A DNA stretch of 40,898 nt from Zoogloea sp. (GCF_030157465.1 NZ_JAOAUU010000121.1:1-40898), one strand, 5' to 3'; numbered from the stretch's first letter, positions 21,201-30,210 are shown. Numbers and translations: made by a program. Notes: generated by a model from the letters alone, not told the origin.

Positions 21201-22316
21201 GCCCTTGCCGGGCAGGCGCAGGTCGAGCCCGGAAAACGCCAGCTCGCCACCGGCCCAGCGCACGCTGGCGGCCAGGGATTCGAGGGGCAGCGCGCCGCTG
21301 TCGTAGCTGCCGGGCTGGTGATTGACGATGCGCACCGGGCCGCTGACGATCCAGTCGGCGGCCGCGGGCTTGCCGGCACCGGGGGCCACGGAGGGTTCGA
21401 GCGTGGCGTCGATGTCGAGCGCGGCCCTCGGGGCGGCGGCGCTGAAGCGGCTCGGATCGAGGCCGACGAGCTTGAGCACGGCCGACTTCAGCGGCAGCGG
21501 CGCAAAGGGCGTTGCCACTATGGCGGCCGTGCCGTCCATCCCGGCGCCGCTCGCCGTGGCGTCGAGCGTGAGGTTTTCGAGGTCGCCGCTGGCGCTGGCC
21601 TGCACCGCCCACGCCTGGTCCGCCTGGCGGGTGGCGAGGCGGGCAGTGGCCTTGAGCGGAAAAGGCCGGCGCCCGTCGAGTTCGAGGTCGGCGCCAAGCT
21701 GGCCGAAGGGCGCGGTGAGGCTGAGGCCGGTGAGCCTGTGTTGACGGCCGTCCGAGGCCAGCGCACCGGCAAGGGCGGTGAATTCGAGATCGGGCGGCGC
21801 GGGCTGGCCGTCGACCAGTTTGCCGATCGACAAACGGTCGATCTGGAAGCGGCCGATGTGCAGCGCCCTGGGCGATTCGAGGCTGGCCGGAAGCGTCGCG
21901 GCCTCGTCACTGGGGCTGCTGGCGACCGAAACCTCGGCGGCCGACAGCGTGCTCATGTCGAGCCCGCCGCGCGCCAGCGCAGCCGGACGCCAGTCGATGA
22001 CGAGCTGGCGGACATCCACCTGCAGCGTGGGCGTGCGCACATGCAGCGCGCCCACCTTGAGCTGGCCGAACAGATAGCCCTCGGGCGCCTCGACGCTCAC
22101 CACGCCGCCGCTGAGCCGGGCCGCCAGGTCGACCACTGCCTGCAGGCCGGATTGCGTGCCGCCGAGCCAACCGGTCACCAGCACAACAACCAGCACCAGC
22201 CCGAGCGCCGCGGCCAGCAGCCCGCGCATGACGCGCGCCAGCCGGCCCTCGCGGCGGCGCGGAGCCGCTGCGGGAGCCTCGGGGCCCGGGTCGTGGGGTG
22301 CGGGCGCCTCGTTCAT
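18279..22316 (-). CDS. tamB: Translocation and assembly module protein TamB
   Basis: A 1345-residue AsmA-like protein. A cytoplasmic arginine-rich N-terminus leads into one membrane helix (about 29-50, GLLAAALGLVLVVVLVTGWL). A very long periplasmic region of repeated beta segments follows, and the TamB/DUF490 domain occupies about the last 350 residues, ending LDMLFSLSFR. TamB spans the periplasm with TamA and helps insert outer-membrane proteins and move phospholipids. The length is typical. No tamA is next to it: the gene upstream is trpC, whose stop codon is 3 bp before the tamB ATG. The preceding GCTAAGGG may give a weak ribosome site, so translational coupling to trpC is likely. Confidence 0.92.
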   Translation of the reverse strand: MNEAPAPHDPGPEAPAAAPRRREGRLARVMRGLLAAALGLVLVVVLVTGWLGGTQSGLQAVVDLAARLSGGVVSVEAPEGYLFGQLKVGALHVRTPTLQVDVRQLVIDWRPAALARGGLDMSTLSAAEVSVASSPSDEAATLPASLESPRALHIGRFQIDRLSIGKLVDGQPAPPDLEFTALAGALASDGRQHRLTGLSLTAPFGQLGADLELDGRRPFPLKATARLATRQADQAWAVQASASGDLENLTLDATASGAGMDGTAAIVATPFAPLPLKSAVLKLVGLDPSRFSAAAPRAALDIDATLEPSVAPGAGKPAAADWIVSGPVRIVNHQPGSYDSGALPLESLAASVRWAGGELAFSGLDLRLPGKGRGEGSARWQAPRGDEKNGFGAVDAELRITGLDARRLDTRAVATRIAGSIEARADADSQTVSADLRDPQLALRVDARHRAGLVTIDRLVASARAARLDAAGTLRLAGPGAFEARGQLKNFDPRAFVSSAPAAELNTRFSLKGQRLPQLAGQLDFELASSTFEGKPLAGKGELSLDGSRLAHADLALEIAGNRLSAKGRYGKPGDALAVHLDAPSLAALGHGLGGRLKLDGVLRGSVDHPAGEFELLGEKLGFGALRVDTVNGRGRLAEGRSGAIALTLGLTGLGRIAEKEALVHRASFVFDGSRAANTARLEVIGRGAQSGVLSLTGQLGDGPRWEGRLDSLEVRGDYPAVLLAPAPLLLSRDLMRLGTAELRGGSGGRYRLDETRWQARHLVARGSMGGVQVGVILDPSTRAVKSRGDSLQIGGEWDVDIAEQVNGLVRIYREKGDLELQGDSPVRLGLDDLQLTLNAVANRLAFGFSAHGSRLGSASGAGTALAERAADGSVRLVPGAPLLGAARLDIPSIAWAGPLADQNLKTDGSLKGEFTLAGTPARPEAAGRIRGEQLSFVMADQGLHLSGGTLQADFNRDRLNLEEFSFVSPNRVRPNEGRIDMARLTRTPGTLKARGEVNLASGAGHFDFTAERLPLLQREDQWLVLSGEGEVITGWNSAHLKGRLAADAGFVELSRTPAPSLGDDVVVLDPAGKGRPQASPFKMSVDLAIGLGDALYVKALGLDTRLAGNLRLNSGDGRPLAATGTITTVGGVFEGYGQMLSIERGIVTFSGPLANPGLNVVALRKGLSVEAGVGISGTARRPVVRLVSEPNVPDPEKLGWIVLGRPPDQGSGGEMALLLPAAQALLGGSGGGMSASLAKALGFDEISFGTGIDSRSRVQTSSVATGSVTGTASRASAGTGGSVPGQVITIGKRLSSRAMLSFEQSIAGTSSIVKLTYQLTRRIAVIGRAGSENALDMLFSLSFR

Positions 22317-22319
22317 CCC

Positions 22320-23108
22320 TTAGCCGAACAGGCTGGCCAGACCGGCACCGGGATCGTCGGCGCGCATGAAGGCTTCGCCAACGAGGAAGGCATTGACCTT
22401 GTTCTCGCGCATCACGGCCACGTCGCCGGGCGTGAGGATGCCCGATTCGGTTACCACGATGCGATCCGGCGGAATGCGCGGCAGCAGGTCGAGGGTATTT
22501 TGCAGACTGACTTCGAAGGTGCGCAGGTTGCGGTTGTTGATGCCGAGAAGCGGCGTGCGCAGCTGCAGCGCCAGATCAAGCTCGGCGCCGTCGTGCACTT
22601 CGACCAGCACGCCCAGGCCGAGGCTTTCGGCGATGCTTTCCATCTCCTGCATTTCGGCCAGGCTCAGGGCCGAGACAATCAGCAGGATCGCGTCGGCGCC
22701 CATCGCGCGGGCTTCGAACACCTGATAAGGATCGACCAGGAAATCCTTGCGCAGGGCCGGCAGGCTGCAGGCGGCGCGGGCGGCCTGGAGGTATTCCGGC
22801 GCGCCCTGGAAGAACTGCTTGTCGGTGAGCACCGACAGGCAGGCGGCGCCGGCCTTTTCGTAACTGGCGGCAATGTCGGCCGGACGGAAGTCGGCACGGA
22901 TCACGCCCTTCGAGGGGCTGGCCTTCTTGATCTCGGAAATCACCGCGGGCTGGCCGGCCGCAATTTTCGCGCGGATCGCGGCGACGAAACCTCGCGCCGG
23001 AGCTTCTGCCGCGGCGCGTTCGCGCACGGCGGAATCGGAAACCAGCGCACGGGCGGCGGCCACTTCCTCACGCTTCACGGCGAGGATTTTATTGAGGATG
23101 TCGGACAT
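22320..23108 (-). CDS. trpC: Indole-3-glycerol phosphate synthase
   Basis: A 262-residue (beta-alpha)8 barrel enzyme that closes the indole ring from CdRP in tryptophan synthesis. Signature segments are [18 protein letters not shown] (substrate-binding lysine), [40 protein letters not shown] and IVVTESGI. The frame opens 4 codons further (23120), but ATG 23108 starts the conserved MSDILNKIL and follows GAGAG. It is a monofunctional enzyme without a fused TrpF. It follows trpD after 45 bp that contain a REP-like hairpin. Confidence 0.97.
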   Translation of the reverse strand: MSDILNKILAVKREEVAAARALVSDSAVRERAAAEAPARGFVAAIRAKIAAGQPAVISEIKKASPSKGVIRADFRPADIAASYEKAGAACLSVLTDKQFFQGAPEYLQAARAACSLPALRKDFLVDPYQVFEARAMGADAILLIVSALSLAEMQEMESIAESLGLGVLVEVHDGAELDLALQLRTPLLGINNRNLRTFEVSLQNTLDLLPRIPPDRIVVTESGILTPGDVAVMRENKVNAFLVGEAFMRADDPGAGLASLFG

Positions 23109-23120
23109 GCGATCTCTCAT

Positions 23121-23147
23121 TTAGGGGCGACCGAAGTCGCCCTACAG
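23121..23147. repeat. REP-like palindrome, copy 2, in trpD-trpC gap
   Basis: TAGGGGCGAC-CGAA-GTCGCCCTA, with one bulged G. Its reverse complement reads TGTAGGGCGACTTCGGTCGC, close to the copy at 308-330. It sits inside the trp operon and may modulate trpC expression. Confidence 0.6.
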
Positions 23148-23153
23148 AAGGGG

Positions 23154-24185
23154 TCAGGCGAACTTTCTGGTGCAGGCGATGAAGGCTTCCATCTTGGCGC
23201 GCGCGGCGCCCGAAGCCAGCACTTCACGCGCCCTGGCGATGCCGGCGCCGATGGAATCGACCACGTTGGCGGTGTAGAGCGCCGTGCCGGCGTTGAGGGT
23301 GACGATCTCGCGGGGGGCACCCGGATGGTTGTCGAGCACGCCGAGCAGCACGCTCTTCGACTCTTCGGCATCGGCCACCTTGAGGTTGCGGCTGGACATC
23401 ATGGTCATGCCGAAATCCTCGGGGTGGATTTCATACTCGAGAATCTTGCCGTCCTTGAGTTCGCCGACCATCGTGGCGGCGCCCAGCGACACTTCGTCCA
23501 TGCTGTCGTGGCCGTACACCACCATCACGTGCTTGGCGCCGAGGCGCTCCATCACGCGCACGCAAATGCCCACGAGATCGGGGTGGAACACGCCGAGCAG
23601 GGTGTTGGGCGCGCCGGCCGGATTGGTGAGCGGGCCAAGGATGTTGAACAGCGTGCGCACGCCCATTTCGCGGCGCACCGGGGCCACGTTCTTCATGGCG
23701 CTGTGGTGGTTGGGCGCAAACATGAAACCGATGCCGGTTTCGGCGATGCACTCGGCCACCTGCTCCGGCTTGAGATTGAGATTGACGCCCAGCGCTTCGA
23801 GCACATCGGCGCTGCCCGACTTGCTGGAAACGCTGCGCCCGCCGTGCTTGGCCACGCGGGCGCCGGCCGCGGCGGCCACGAAGATCGTCGCGGTGGAAAT
23901 GTTGAAGGTGTGGGAGCCGTCGCCGCCGGTGCCGACCACATCGAGGAAGTGGTCGTTGGGCGGCGGCACCACCACCTTGGTGGACAGCTCGCGCATCACG
24001 GTGGCGGCGGCGGCGATCTCGCCGATGGTTTCCTTCTTGACGCGCAGGCCGGTGAGGATGGCGGCGGTCATCACCGGCGAGATGTCGCCGGCCATGATCT
24101 GGCGCATCAGCGAGAGCATTTCGTCGTAGAAGATCTCGCGGTGGTCAATGGTGCGCTGCAGGGCTTCCTGGGCAGTAAAGGTCAT
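23154..24185 (-). CDS. trpD: Anthranilate phosphoribosyltransferase
   Basis: A 343-residue enzyme joining anthranilate to PRPP in the second committed step to tryptophan. The PRPP-binding loop reads [37 protein letters not shown] and [18 protein letters not shown] form the anthranilate tunnel; [10 protein letters not shown] and the metal-binding DEVSLG follow. Length and motifs are complete. It begins 13 bp after the trpG stop, in a trpG-trpD-trpC unit. Confidence 0.97.
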   Translation of the reverse strand: MTFTAQEALQRTIDHREIFYDEMLSLMRQIMAGDISPVMTAAILTGLRVKKETIGEIAAAATVMRELSTKVVVPPPNDHFLDVVGTGGDGSHTFNISTATIFVAAAAGARVAKHGGRSVSSKSGSADVLEALGVNLNLKPEQVAECIAETGIGFMFAPNHHSAMKNVAPVRREMGVRTLFNILGPLTNPAGAPNTLLGVFHPDLVGICVRVMERLGAKHVMVVYGHDSMDEVSLGAATMVGELKDGKILEYEIHPEDFGMTMMSSRNLKVADAEESKSVLLGVLDNHPGAPREIVTLNAGTALYTANVVDSIGAGIARAREVLASGAARAKMEAFIACTRKFA

Positions 24186-24198
24186 GAGCGGGCTCCGG

Positions 24199-24774
24199 TC
24201 AGGCGTTCTTGGATTGTTCGAGGAAGTTGCGCAGCAGGTCGTGGCCGCGCTCGGTCAGGATGGATTCCGGATGAAACTGGACGCCTTCCACCGCGAGGGT
24301 CTTATGGCGCACGCCCATGATTTCGCCGTCATCGGTCCAGGCCGTCACTTCAAGACAGTCGGGCAGGCTTTCGCGCTCGATGGCCAGCGAGTGGTAGCGC
24401 GTGCAGGTGAGCGGGTTGGGCAGCCCCTTGAAGACCCCGCTGTCGAGGTGATGCACCGGCGACACCTTGCCGTGCATCAGCTTCTTGGCGTGCACGATCC
24501 TGCCGCCGAAGGCCGCGCCGATGCTCTGGTGGCCAAGGCACACGCCTAGCAGCGGAATCTTGCCGGCGAAGGCCTGGATGGCCGCCACCGAAATGCCGGC
24601 CTCGGCGGGTGAACACGGCCCCGGCGAAACGACGATCTGGTCGGGCTTGAGATTGGCGATCTGTTCGACGGTGATTTCGTCGTTGCGGAACACCTTCACT
24701 TCAGCGCCAAGCTCGCCAAAATACTGGACGAGGTTGTAAGTGAAGCTGTCGTAGTTGTCGATCATCAGCAGCAT
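24199..24774 (-). CDS. trpG: Anthranilate synthase component II (glutamine amidotransferase)
   Basis: A 191-residue class I glutamine amidotransferase that feeds ammonia to TrpE. The catalytic triad is visible: C79 in [12 protein letters not shown], and H168 and E170 in VQFHPES. The oxyanion region [11 protein letters not shown] is present. The frame is open to 24894, but ATG 24774 begins the conserved [14 protein letters not shown] and has AAGGA ahead of it. This protein may also serve as PabA, as in many betaproteobacteria (inference). Confidence 0.96.
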   Translation of the reverse strand: MLLMIDNYDSFTYNLVQYFGELGAEVKVFRNDEITVEQIANLKPDQIVVSPGPCSPAEAGISVAAIQAFAGKIPLLGVCLGHQSIGAAFGGRIVHAKKLMHGKVSPVHHLDSGVFKGLPNPLTCTRYHSLAIERESLPDCLEVTAWTDDGEIMGVRHKTLAVEGVQFHPESILTERGHDLLRNFLEQSKNA

Positions 24775-24846
24775 GGCTGGAAATCCTTTCCGGAAATGCG
24801 GCCGGCCTCGCGGGTCAGGCCCGGGGCGGCGGACGCAATTGCATAA

Positions 24847-24875
24847 TTTGTATTGAACTCGGCCGGGCGCCGCAA
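24847..24875 (-). promoter_or_regulatory. Candidate promoter for trpGDC
   Basis: On the minus strand TTGCGG and TACAAA are spaced by exactly 17 bp, about 75 bp before trpG. Since trpE is cut off by an opposing gene, trpG needs its own promoter. Confidence 0.4.
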
Positions 24876-24900
24876 GGCACGCAAAGGCCGGCAAAACTTT

Positions 24901-24914
24901 GTAACCATGGTTAC
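24901..24914. promoter_or_regulatory. Perfect palindrome GTAACCATGGTTAC
   Basis: A 14-bp perfect inverted repeat in the divergent region between trpG and the exported-protein gene, 26 bp upstream of the trpG -35 candidate. It is an operator candidate for either gene. It does not match the TrpR or TyrR consensus well. Confidence 0.4.
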
Positions 24915-24977
24915 CGACAGGCGGCCGCCGGCTGTGGAATCATTCGCCCGCTTTCCATATAACAACGAGGACACATC

Positions 24978-25532
24978 ATGAAAACCGCCCGCATCCTGCT
25001 TGCCGCCGCTGCCCTGACTGCCGCCGCCGCTCCGGCCCTGGCCGGCGACTGGAAATTTCTGCCCGTCACCGAAAAGGGCTACGCCCCGGCCTTCGTGGCC
25101 TCCGTTACCGGCGGCGTGATGGACCCACAACACGTCAAGAGCGGCGACGCCTGGGGCCTCGAACTGGCCATGAACTGCGGCCTTCTGCAGACGCCCACCG
25201 GCGTGATCCGCACCAAGCTGTCGGTCACCAAGTTCGACAAGGGCGGCCTTGACCTGACCACCGTCGAACTCAACCCCCGCTGGACCACGCCGATCGCCAA
25301 GGATCTGACCCTCGGCGTCGGCCCCGGCATCGGCTGGGTGAAGGCCGACGGCGGCAGCCGCAACGTGGACATGTTCGCCTGGCAGGTTGGCGCCGATCTC
25401 GACTACCGGATCGGCCAGCTCAACCTGGGCCTCGGCGCCCGCTGGCAGGACACGGTGAACAAGACCGTCGCCACCGGCCAGGCCGGTGCGGACAACTGGC
25501 TGGTCCAGGCCAAGGTCGGCGTCGCGTTTTAA
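24978..25532 (+). CDS. Exported protein, probable small outer-membrane beta-barrel
   Basis: A 184-residue protein with a clear signal peptide cleaved after ALA-G (about residue 22). The mature part alternates polar and hydrophobic residues in short strands (LTLGVGPGIGWVKA, QLNLGLGARWQDT) and ends WLVQAKVGVAF, with the terminal phenylalanine typical of outer-membrane barrels. With about 160 mature residues, an eight-strand barrel is plausible; the family is not recognised. ATG 24978 follows a GAGG ribosome site. It has its own terminator and points against the trp genes, so it is an insertion in the usual trpE-trpG order. Confidence 0.75.
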   Translation: MKTARILLAAAALTAAAAPALAGDWKFLPVTEKGYAPAFVASVTGGVMDPQHVKSGDAWGLELAMNCGLLQTPTGVIRTKLSVTKFDKGGLDLTTVELNPRWTTPIAKDLTLGVGPGIGWVKADGGSRNVDMFAWQVGADLDYRIGQLNLGLGARWQDTVNKTVATGQAGADNWLVQAKVGVAF

Positions 25533-25558
25533 CGCGCGCGCGTTCGGCAAGCCCGTGC

Positions 25559-25583
25559 AAGGCCGCCTCCGGGCGGCCTTTTT
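25559..25583 (+). terminator. Rho-independent terminator
   Basis: AAGGCCGCC-TCCG-GGCGGCCTTTTT, a perfect GC stem and a T-run, 27 bp after the exported-protein gene and just before the convergent trpE stop. It may also act on trpE transcripts. Confidence 0.85.
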
Positions 25584-25591
25584 CATGGCTG

Positions 25592-27064
25592 TCACAGCCG
25601 CGTGTCGAGTCCGGCTTCGGCGATCTCGGCGGCGCGCAGCATCGCGCGGGCCTTGCTCTGGGTTTCCTGCCATTCGGATTGCGGGTCGGAATCGGCAACG
25701 ATGCCGGCGCCGGCCTGGACGTGAATCTTGCCGTCCTTGACCACCGCGGTGCGGATCGCGATGGCGAGATCCATGTCGCCATGAAAGCCGATGTAGCCCA
25801 CCGAACCGGCATAGATGCCGCGCTTGGTGGGTTCGAGTTCGTCGATGATTTCCATCGCCCGCAGCTTGGGCGCGCCGGACACGGTGCCGGCCGGGAAGGT
25901 GGCGCGCAGCACGGCCAGCGCGTTGAGATCGTCCTTCAGCTTGCCTTCGACGTTGGAGACGATGTGCATCACGTGGGAATAGCGCTCGACGGTGAAGCGC
26001 TCGGTCACGCGCACGCTGCCGGTCTTGGCAACACGGCCGCAGTCGTTGCGGCCCAGATCAAGCAGCTGGGTGTGCTCGGCGCGCTCCTTTTCGTCGGCCA
26101 GCAGTTCCTGCTCCAGCGCGAGATCTTCTTCGTGGGTGGCGCCGCGCTTGCGGGTGCCGGCGATGGGCCGCACGGTCACGTCGCCGTCTTCGAGGCGAAC
26201 CAGGATTTCTGGCGAGGCGCCGACCACCTGGAACTCTTCGAAATTGAAATAAAACATGTACGGCGAGGGGTTCAGGCTGCGGATCGAGCGGTACAGCGCC
26301 AGCGGGCTGGCGCCGAAGGGCTTGCTCATGCGCTGGCTGAGCACCACCTGCATGATGTCGCCCTCGACGATGTAATCCTTGGCCTTTTGCACGGCGGCCT
26401 TGAAGGCTTCCTCGCCAAAGCTGGACACGGCCTCGGCGGGCGCGGCGCGCTGGTCGGCGGGCACCGGCACCGGCTCGCGCAGGCGGACGAGGAGTTCCTT
26501 GAGCCGCTTGACGGCGCGCTTGTAGGCGTTGGGGACTTCCGGCTCGGCATAGACGACCAGCGTGAGCTTGCCGGAGAGGTTGTCGACGATGGCGATTTCT
26601 TCGGACAGCAGCAGCAGGATGTCCGGCGTGCCGAGTTCGTCCGGCTTTTCGGTCTTGGCCAGGCGCGGCTCGATGTAGCGCACCGTGTCGTAGCCGAAGC
26701 AACCCACCAGGCCGCCGGCAAAGCGCGGCAGGTGGGCGCGCGGCGGCACCTTGATGCGGTCCATGAACTCGGCGACGTAGCTGAGCGGATCTCCGTAATC
26801 GCGACGTTCGACGAGGCGGTCGTTGGTCAGCAGCAACACCGAGCGGCCGCGCACCTCGATGCGCGTCGGGGCGGCCAGGCCGATGATCGAATAGCGCCCG
26901 AAACGCTCGCCGCCCTGCACGGATTCGAGCAGGTAGGTGTTGGGCACATTGGCCAGTTTCAGGTAAACAGAAAGAGGGGTGTCGAGATCCGCAAAGGTTT
27001 CGACGGTAACCGGAATGCGGTTATAGCCCTGGTCGGCCAGGGCGTTGAATTCGGCTTCTGTCAT
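25592..27064 (-). CDS. trpE: Anthranilate synthase component I
   Basis: A 490-residue chorismate-using enzyme making anthranilate with TrpG. The feedback site is visible in [16 protein letters not shown], whose LLES segment binds tryptophan. The catalytic domain carries [52 protein letters not shown] and [20 protein letters not shown]. Family members usually have DLGRND followed by valine or isoleucine; cysteine here is a mild oddity. ATG 27064 follows a GGAG-type site. The usual partner trpG is not directly downstream, being separated by the opposing gene at 24978. Confidence 0.97.
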   Translation of the reverse strand: MTEAEFNALADQGYNRIPVTVETFADLDTPLSVYLKLANVPNTYLLESVQGGERFGRYSIIGLAAPTRIEVRGRSVLLLTNDRLVERRDYGDPLSYVAEFMDRIKVPPRAHLPRFAGGLVGCFGYDTVRYIEPRLAKTEKPDELGTPDILLLLSEEIAIVDNLSGKLTLVVYAEPEVPNAYKRAVKRLKELLVRLREPVPVPADQRAAPAEAVSSFGEEAFKAAVQKAKDYIVEGDIMQVVLSQRMSKPFGASPLALYRSIRSLNPSPYMFYFNFEEFQVVGASPEILVRLEDGDVTVRPIAGTRKRGATHEEDLALEQELLADEKERAEHTQLLDLGRNDCGRVAKTGSVRVTERFTVERYSHVMHIVSNVEGKLKDDLNALAVLRATFPAGTVSGAPKLRAMEIIDELEPTKRGIYAGSVGYIGFHGDMDLAIAIRTAVVKDGKIHVQAGAGIVADSDPQSEWQETQSKARAMLRAAEIAEAGLDTRL

Positions 27065-27103
27065 GGAGACTCCGGAAGGACATGATGCTTTTTCGCGAGG
27101 GTA

Positions 27104-27122
27104 TCACGGGGCGGGCCCGTGA
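27104..27122. promoter_or_regulatory. Hairpin in trpE upstream region
   Basis: TCACGGG-GCGGG-CCCGTGA is a perfect 7-bp stem 40 bp before the trpE start. No tryptophan-rich leader peptide and no T-run accompany it, so classical attenuation is not supported. A GATACC -10-like sequence follows it on the minus strand. Confidence 0.3.
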
Positions 27123-27228
27123 CTGTTCGGGGCGGCTCAGGCGAGCAGCCATGACCGGCCGCCGCATCCGCCAGAGCGGGGGATACGAACGGCAGGGAAC
27201 TCCTCGAGGGCAATCATGTACTTGCGGG

Positions 27229-27942
27229 TCACGACGGGATGGATGTCCGGTATTGGCGCTGGATGTGCGGGAGCGCATCCAGGAGGCTGGATATTAGCCC
27301 GTCGCATTCGATGCTGTCCACCGCCACGCCTTCGCTGTAGCCGTAGGTGACGAGCAGCACCGGCATGCCGGCGGCGCGGGCGGCGTCGGCGTCGTTGGCC
27401 GAGTCGCCGATCATCAGCGCGTCCCCCGCATCCGCCCCCAGCAGGCGGCAGGCGTGGAGCAGCGGCGCCGGATGGGGCTTCTTTTCGGCCAGGGTGTCGC
27501 CGCTCACCGTCGCGCTGAAAAAGCCCGCGAGGCCCATGCGTTCGAGCAGCGGCCCGGTGAAGGCGGCCGGCTTGTTGGTCACGCAGGCCATCGGGATGCC
27601 CTGCTCGCGCAGCGCTTCCAGGGCCGGCAGCACGCCGTCGTAGATCAGCGTGGAGGCGCCGTTTACCTCGGCGTAATGGCGACGGAAGGCATCGACCGCG
27701 GCCTCCACCTCGGCCTCTCCCGCCGAGCCGCTCTCGACGAGGCAGCGCCGCACCAGGTTGAGCATGCCCTTGCCGACGAACGTACGGATCACGTCGATGG
27801 CGTGCGGCGGCCGGCCGAGTTCGACCATCATGCGGTGGCAGGCCTCGGAGAGATCGGGAATGGAATCGAGCAGGGTGCCGTCAAGATCGAACAGCACGGC
27901 GCGCACCGGCCGGATCGTTTTTGAATGGGCTTGCTGGACCAT
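27229..27942 (-). CDS. gph: Phosphoglycolate phosphatase
   Basis: A 237-residue HAD-family phosphatase. The nucleophile motif FDLDGTLLDS gives D19 and D21, the cap is helical, TNKP is motif II, and KKPHPAPLL and MIGDSANDADAARAAGM are motifs III and IV. It removes phosphate from 2-phosphoglycolate. In betaproteobacteria gph usually stands between rpe and trpE. That order is kept here toward trpE, with 164 bp between them, but rpe is about 2.3 kb away. There is no strong ribosome site before ATG 27942. Confidence 0.93.
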   Translation of the reverse strand: MVQQAHSKTIRPVRAVLFDLDGTLLDSIPDLSEACHRMMVELGRPPHAIDVIRTFVGKGMLNLVRRCLVESGSAGEAEVEAAVDAFRRHYAEVNGASTLIYDGVLPALEALREQGIPMACVTNKPAAFTGPLLERMGLAGFFSATVSGDTLAEKKPHPAPLLHACRLLGADAGDALMIGDSANDADAARAAGMPVLLVTYGYSEGVAVDSIECDGLISSLLDALPHIQRQYRTSIPS

Positions 27943-28000
27943 GACTTTCCTTCAGACTTGAGGCTTCGACACATCGGGGAGGCGTGGAGGATACGGGAGA

Positions 28001-29176
28001 TCAGGCGGCCGGCGCCAGCCCCGCCCGACGCCGCCACAGGGCGCGCAGCAGGCCGGCCATCAGCAGCGCCACCGGCACCACGACAAGCAGGTTGACCGTG
28101 GCCCAGCCGAGCCTGTCCACCAGAGGCCCGGCGCCCAGGGTCGCGAGGGTGACGGAGAGAAACACGATGCTGTCGTTGAAGGCCTGCACCGCGGGCTTCT
28201 CTTCGTCGCGGCAGGTTTGGGTGAGCAGCGTCGTGGCGCCCACGTAGAGAAAATTCCAGCCGACGCCCACCAGCACCAGCGCGCCGCTGAAATGGGCGAT
28301 CGCGTCGCCCGCCAGCGCAACACCGATGCCGGCCAGCACCAGCGCCCCGCCCAGCGACATCACCTGCAGCACCCCAAAACGGCCGATCAGTAGGCCGGTG
28401 ACGAAGGACGGCGCGAACATCGCCACGAGATGCCACTGGATGACCGTCACGGTGGAATCGAAATCGTGGCGGACGCACAGCATGGCCAGCGGTGTGGCGG
28501 TCATCAGCAGGCCCATGGCCGCGTAGCCCACCGCGGCACCGGCCACCGCCAGCCGGAAATCGCCCTGGCGCGCGATCTGGCCAAGGGGCCGCGGCGCCCG
28601 CCCCGCCTCCGGCCTGGGCGGCACGGGCAGGCGCAGGAACAGGCCCAGCCCGGCCGCCAGCAGCGCCACGCCGACCAGCACCGCGAAGCTGGCCAGAAAG
28701 GGCGTGCCGGCAAGCTCGCGGGTCGTGCGGACGATGAAGGGCCCGAGGAAGGCGGCCAGCACGCCGCCGGCGAGAGTCAGCGAAATCGCCTGGCTGCGCT
28801 GCTCCGCCGGCACCGCCTCGGCCGCGGCAAAACGGTAGAACTGGCTGACCGCGCCCAGCACCCCGACGCACAGGCCCGACAGCACGAACACCGCGAAGCT
28901 GCCACGCAGCAGCCCCGCCACCGCAAGCGCCAGCCCGGCCGCGCCGACCAGCGCAGCGCCGACGAACACCGGCCGCCGCCCCCGGCGGGCCATGAGCCGG
29001 GCCAGCGGATGGAGCGCCAGCATCGTCGCCAGATACTGGACGGCCAGCGGCAGCGTGGCCCAGCCGGGCGCGGCAAGCAGCCCGACGCTCACCAGCGCCG
29101 AGGCGGACAACATCAGGCTGACGACAGTCATCGCCAGCGCCTGGCTCAGTGCCAGCAGGACAACATTGCGGTTCAT
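28001..29176 (-). CDS. MFS transporter
   Basis: About 391 residues with twelve hydrophobic segments. Loop motifs such as MARRGRRPVFVGAALVG and FGVLQVMSLGG between helices 2-3 and 8-9 are typical of the major facilitator superfamily. It resembles drug or metabolite efflux carriers, but the substrate is unknown. The frame is open to 29203; ATG 29176 starts the first membrane helix (MNRNVVLLALSQALAMTVVS). It is divergent from the GlxA-type regulator at 29262, with 85 bp between, and that regulator probably controls it (inference). Together they are inserted between rpe and gph. Confidence 0.88.
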   Translation of the reverse strand: MNRNVVLLALSQALAMTVVSLMLSASALVSVGLLAAPGWATLPLAVQYLATMLALHPLARLMARRGRRPVFVGAALVGAAGLALAVAGLLRGSFAVFVLSGLCVGVLGAVSQFYRFAAAEAVPAEQRSQAISLTLAGGVLAAFLGPFIVRTTRELAGTPFLASFAVLVGVALLAAGLGLFLRLPVPPRPEAGRAPRPLGQIARQGDFRLAVAGAAVGYAAMGLLMTATPLAMLCVRHDFDSTVTVIQWHLVAMFAPSFVTGLLIGRFGVLQVMSLGGALVLAGIGVALAGDAIAHFSGALVLVGVGWNFLYVGATTLLTQTCRDEEKPAVQAFNDSIVFLSVTLATLGAGPLVDRLGWATVNLLVVVPVALLMAGLLRALWRRRAGLAPAA

Positions 29177-29196
29177 GGCTGCACGCCCGGAAAGTT

Positions 29197-29225
29197 TTGA
29201 CACGCTTATCGTCGCCCGCTACCGT
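29197..29225 (+). promoter_or_regulatory. Candidate promoter of GlxA-type regulator gene
   Basis: TTGACA (29197-29202), 17-bp spacer and TACCGT (29220-29225), 36 bp before ATG 29262. The -10 is weak. Confidence 0.4.
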
Positions 29226-29261
29226 CTTGGCGTAAATGACAGACAACCCACTTTTCATGCC

Positions 29262-30203
29262 ATGACACGACGGATCGTGCTTCTCGTCTATCCCGGCTTC
29301 CAGGTGCTCGACGCCGCCGGGCCGCTGGCCGCCTTCGAAGCCGCCAACGCCTTCGTGCCCAACGCCTACCTGCTGGAGCTGATCGCCCGGGACGGCGGCC
29401 TGGTTGCCAGTTCGGGCGGCACGCGCCTCGCCGCGACGGCCTTCAGCAACAGGGCCGGGGATGACACGCTGATCGTCACGGGCGGCGACGGCGTCTTCGC
29501 GGCCGCCGAATGCGCCACCACCGTCGGCTTCGTGAGCAACAGCGGCGCGGCGCTAAGGAGGATCGCCAGCGTCTGCTCGGGCGCCTACCTGCTGGCCACC
29601 GCGGGCCTGCTGCACGGCCGGCGCGCCACCACCCACTGGCGGCGCTCGCAGGATTTCGCACGCCGTTTTCCGGACGTGCAGGTGGACGCCGACCGGATTT
29701 TCACGCGGGATGGAAAGGTGTGGACCTCGGCCGGCATCAGCGCCGGCATCGACCTGGCGCTGGCCCTGATCGCCGACGATCTGGGCGAGACCGTGGCGCG
29801 GCAGGTCGCCCGCCAGCTGGTGGTGTATTACCGGCGCCCGGGCGGGCAGTCCCAGTTTTCAGAGATGGCCGAACTGCAGCCGGCCGGCGGGCGTTTTGCC
29901 GCGCTGCTCGACCACGTGCGCAGCCACCTGCGGGACAGGCTGGACGTGGATGAGCTGGCCGGGCTGGCGCGCATGAGCCCGCGCAATTTTTCGCGCTGCT
30001 TTGCCGCCGAAGTGGGCGTCACGCCGGCGCGGGCAGTGGAACGCCTGCGCGTGGAGGCGGCGCTCGCGGCGCTGGAAAGCGGCGCCCGCTCGGTTCAGGA
30101 GGCGGCCCGGGAGTTCGGCTTTGCCGACCCGGAACGCATGCGCCGGGCCTTCATGCGTACGCTCGGTGTGCCGCCTTCAAGCCGGCGCCGGGCGCCGGGC
30201 TGA
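29262..30203 (+). CDS. GlxA-type AraC regulator (DJ-1/PfpI domain)
   Basis: A 313-residue regulator. The first 180 residues are a DJ-1/PfpI amidotransferase-like fold (RIVLLVYPGFQVLDAAGPLA and a nucleophile-elbow-like SVCSGAYLLATAGLLHGR, followed by TTHW). The C-terminal 100 residues are an AraC double helix-turn-helix (LAGLARMSPRNFSRCFAAEV and FADPERMRRAFMRTLGVPP). This is the GlxA arrangement, seen in regulators of carnitine, arginine and other nitrogen compounds. The open frame extends upstream into the MFS gene; ATG 29262 begins the conserved domain. It probably regulates the divergent transporter. Confidence 0.92.
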   Translation: MTRRIVLLVYPGFQVLDAAGPLAAFEAANAFVPNAYLLELIARDGGLVASSGGTRLAATAFSNRAGDDTLIVTGGDGVFAAAECATTVGFVSNSGAALRRIASVCSGAYLLATAGLLHGRRATTHWRRSQDFARRFPDVQVDADRIFTRDGKVWTSAGISAGIDLALALIADDLGETVARQVARQLVVYYRRPGGQSQFSEMAELQPAGGRFAALLDHVRSHLRDRLDVDELAGLARMSPRNFSRCFAAEVGVTPARAVERLRVEAALAALESGARSVQEAAREFGFADPERMRRAFMRTLGVPPSSRRRAPG

Positions 30204-30210
30204 AACGCGC

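Noticed and set aside
18537-24320. 1927-codon open frame on the plus strand
   Set aside because: It is antisense to tamB, trpC and trpD. Strong third-position G/C bias leaves antisense frames free of stops; the translation is histidine- and glutamine-rich with no domains.
27065-27228. Tryptophan attenuator before trpE
   Set aside because: A hairpin exists, but there is no leader peptide with tandem tryptophan codons and no terminator T-run.
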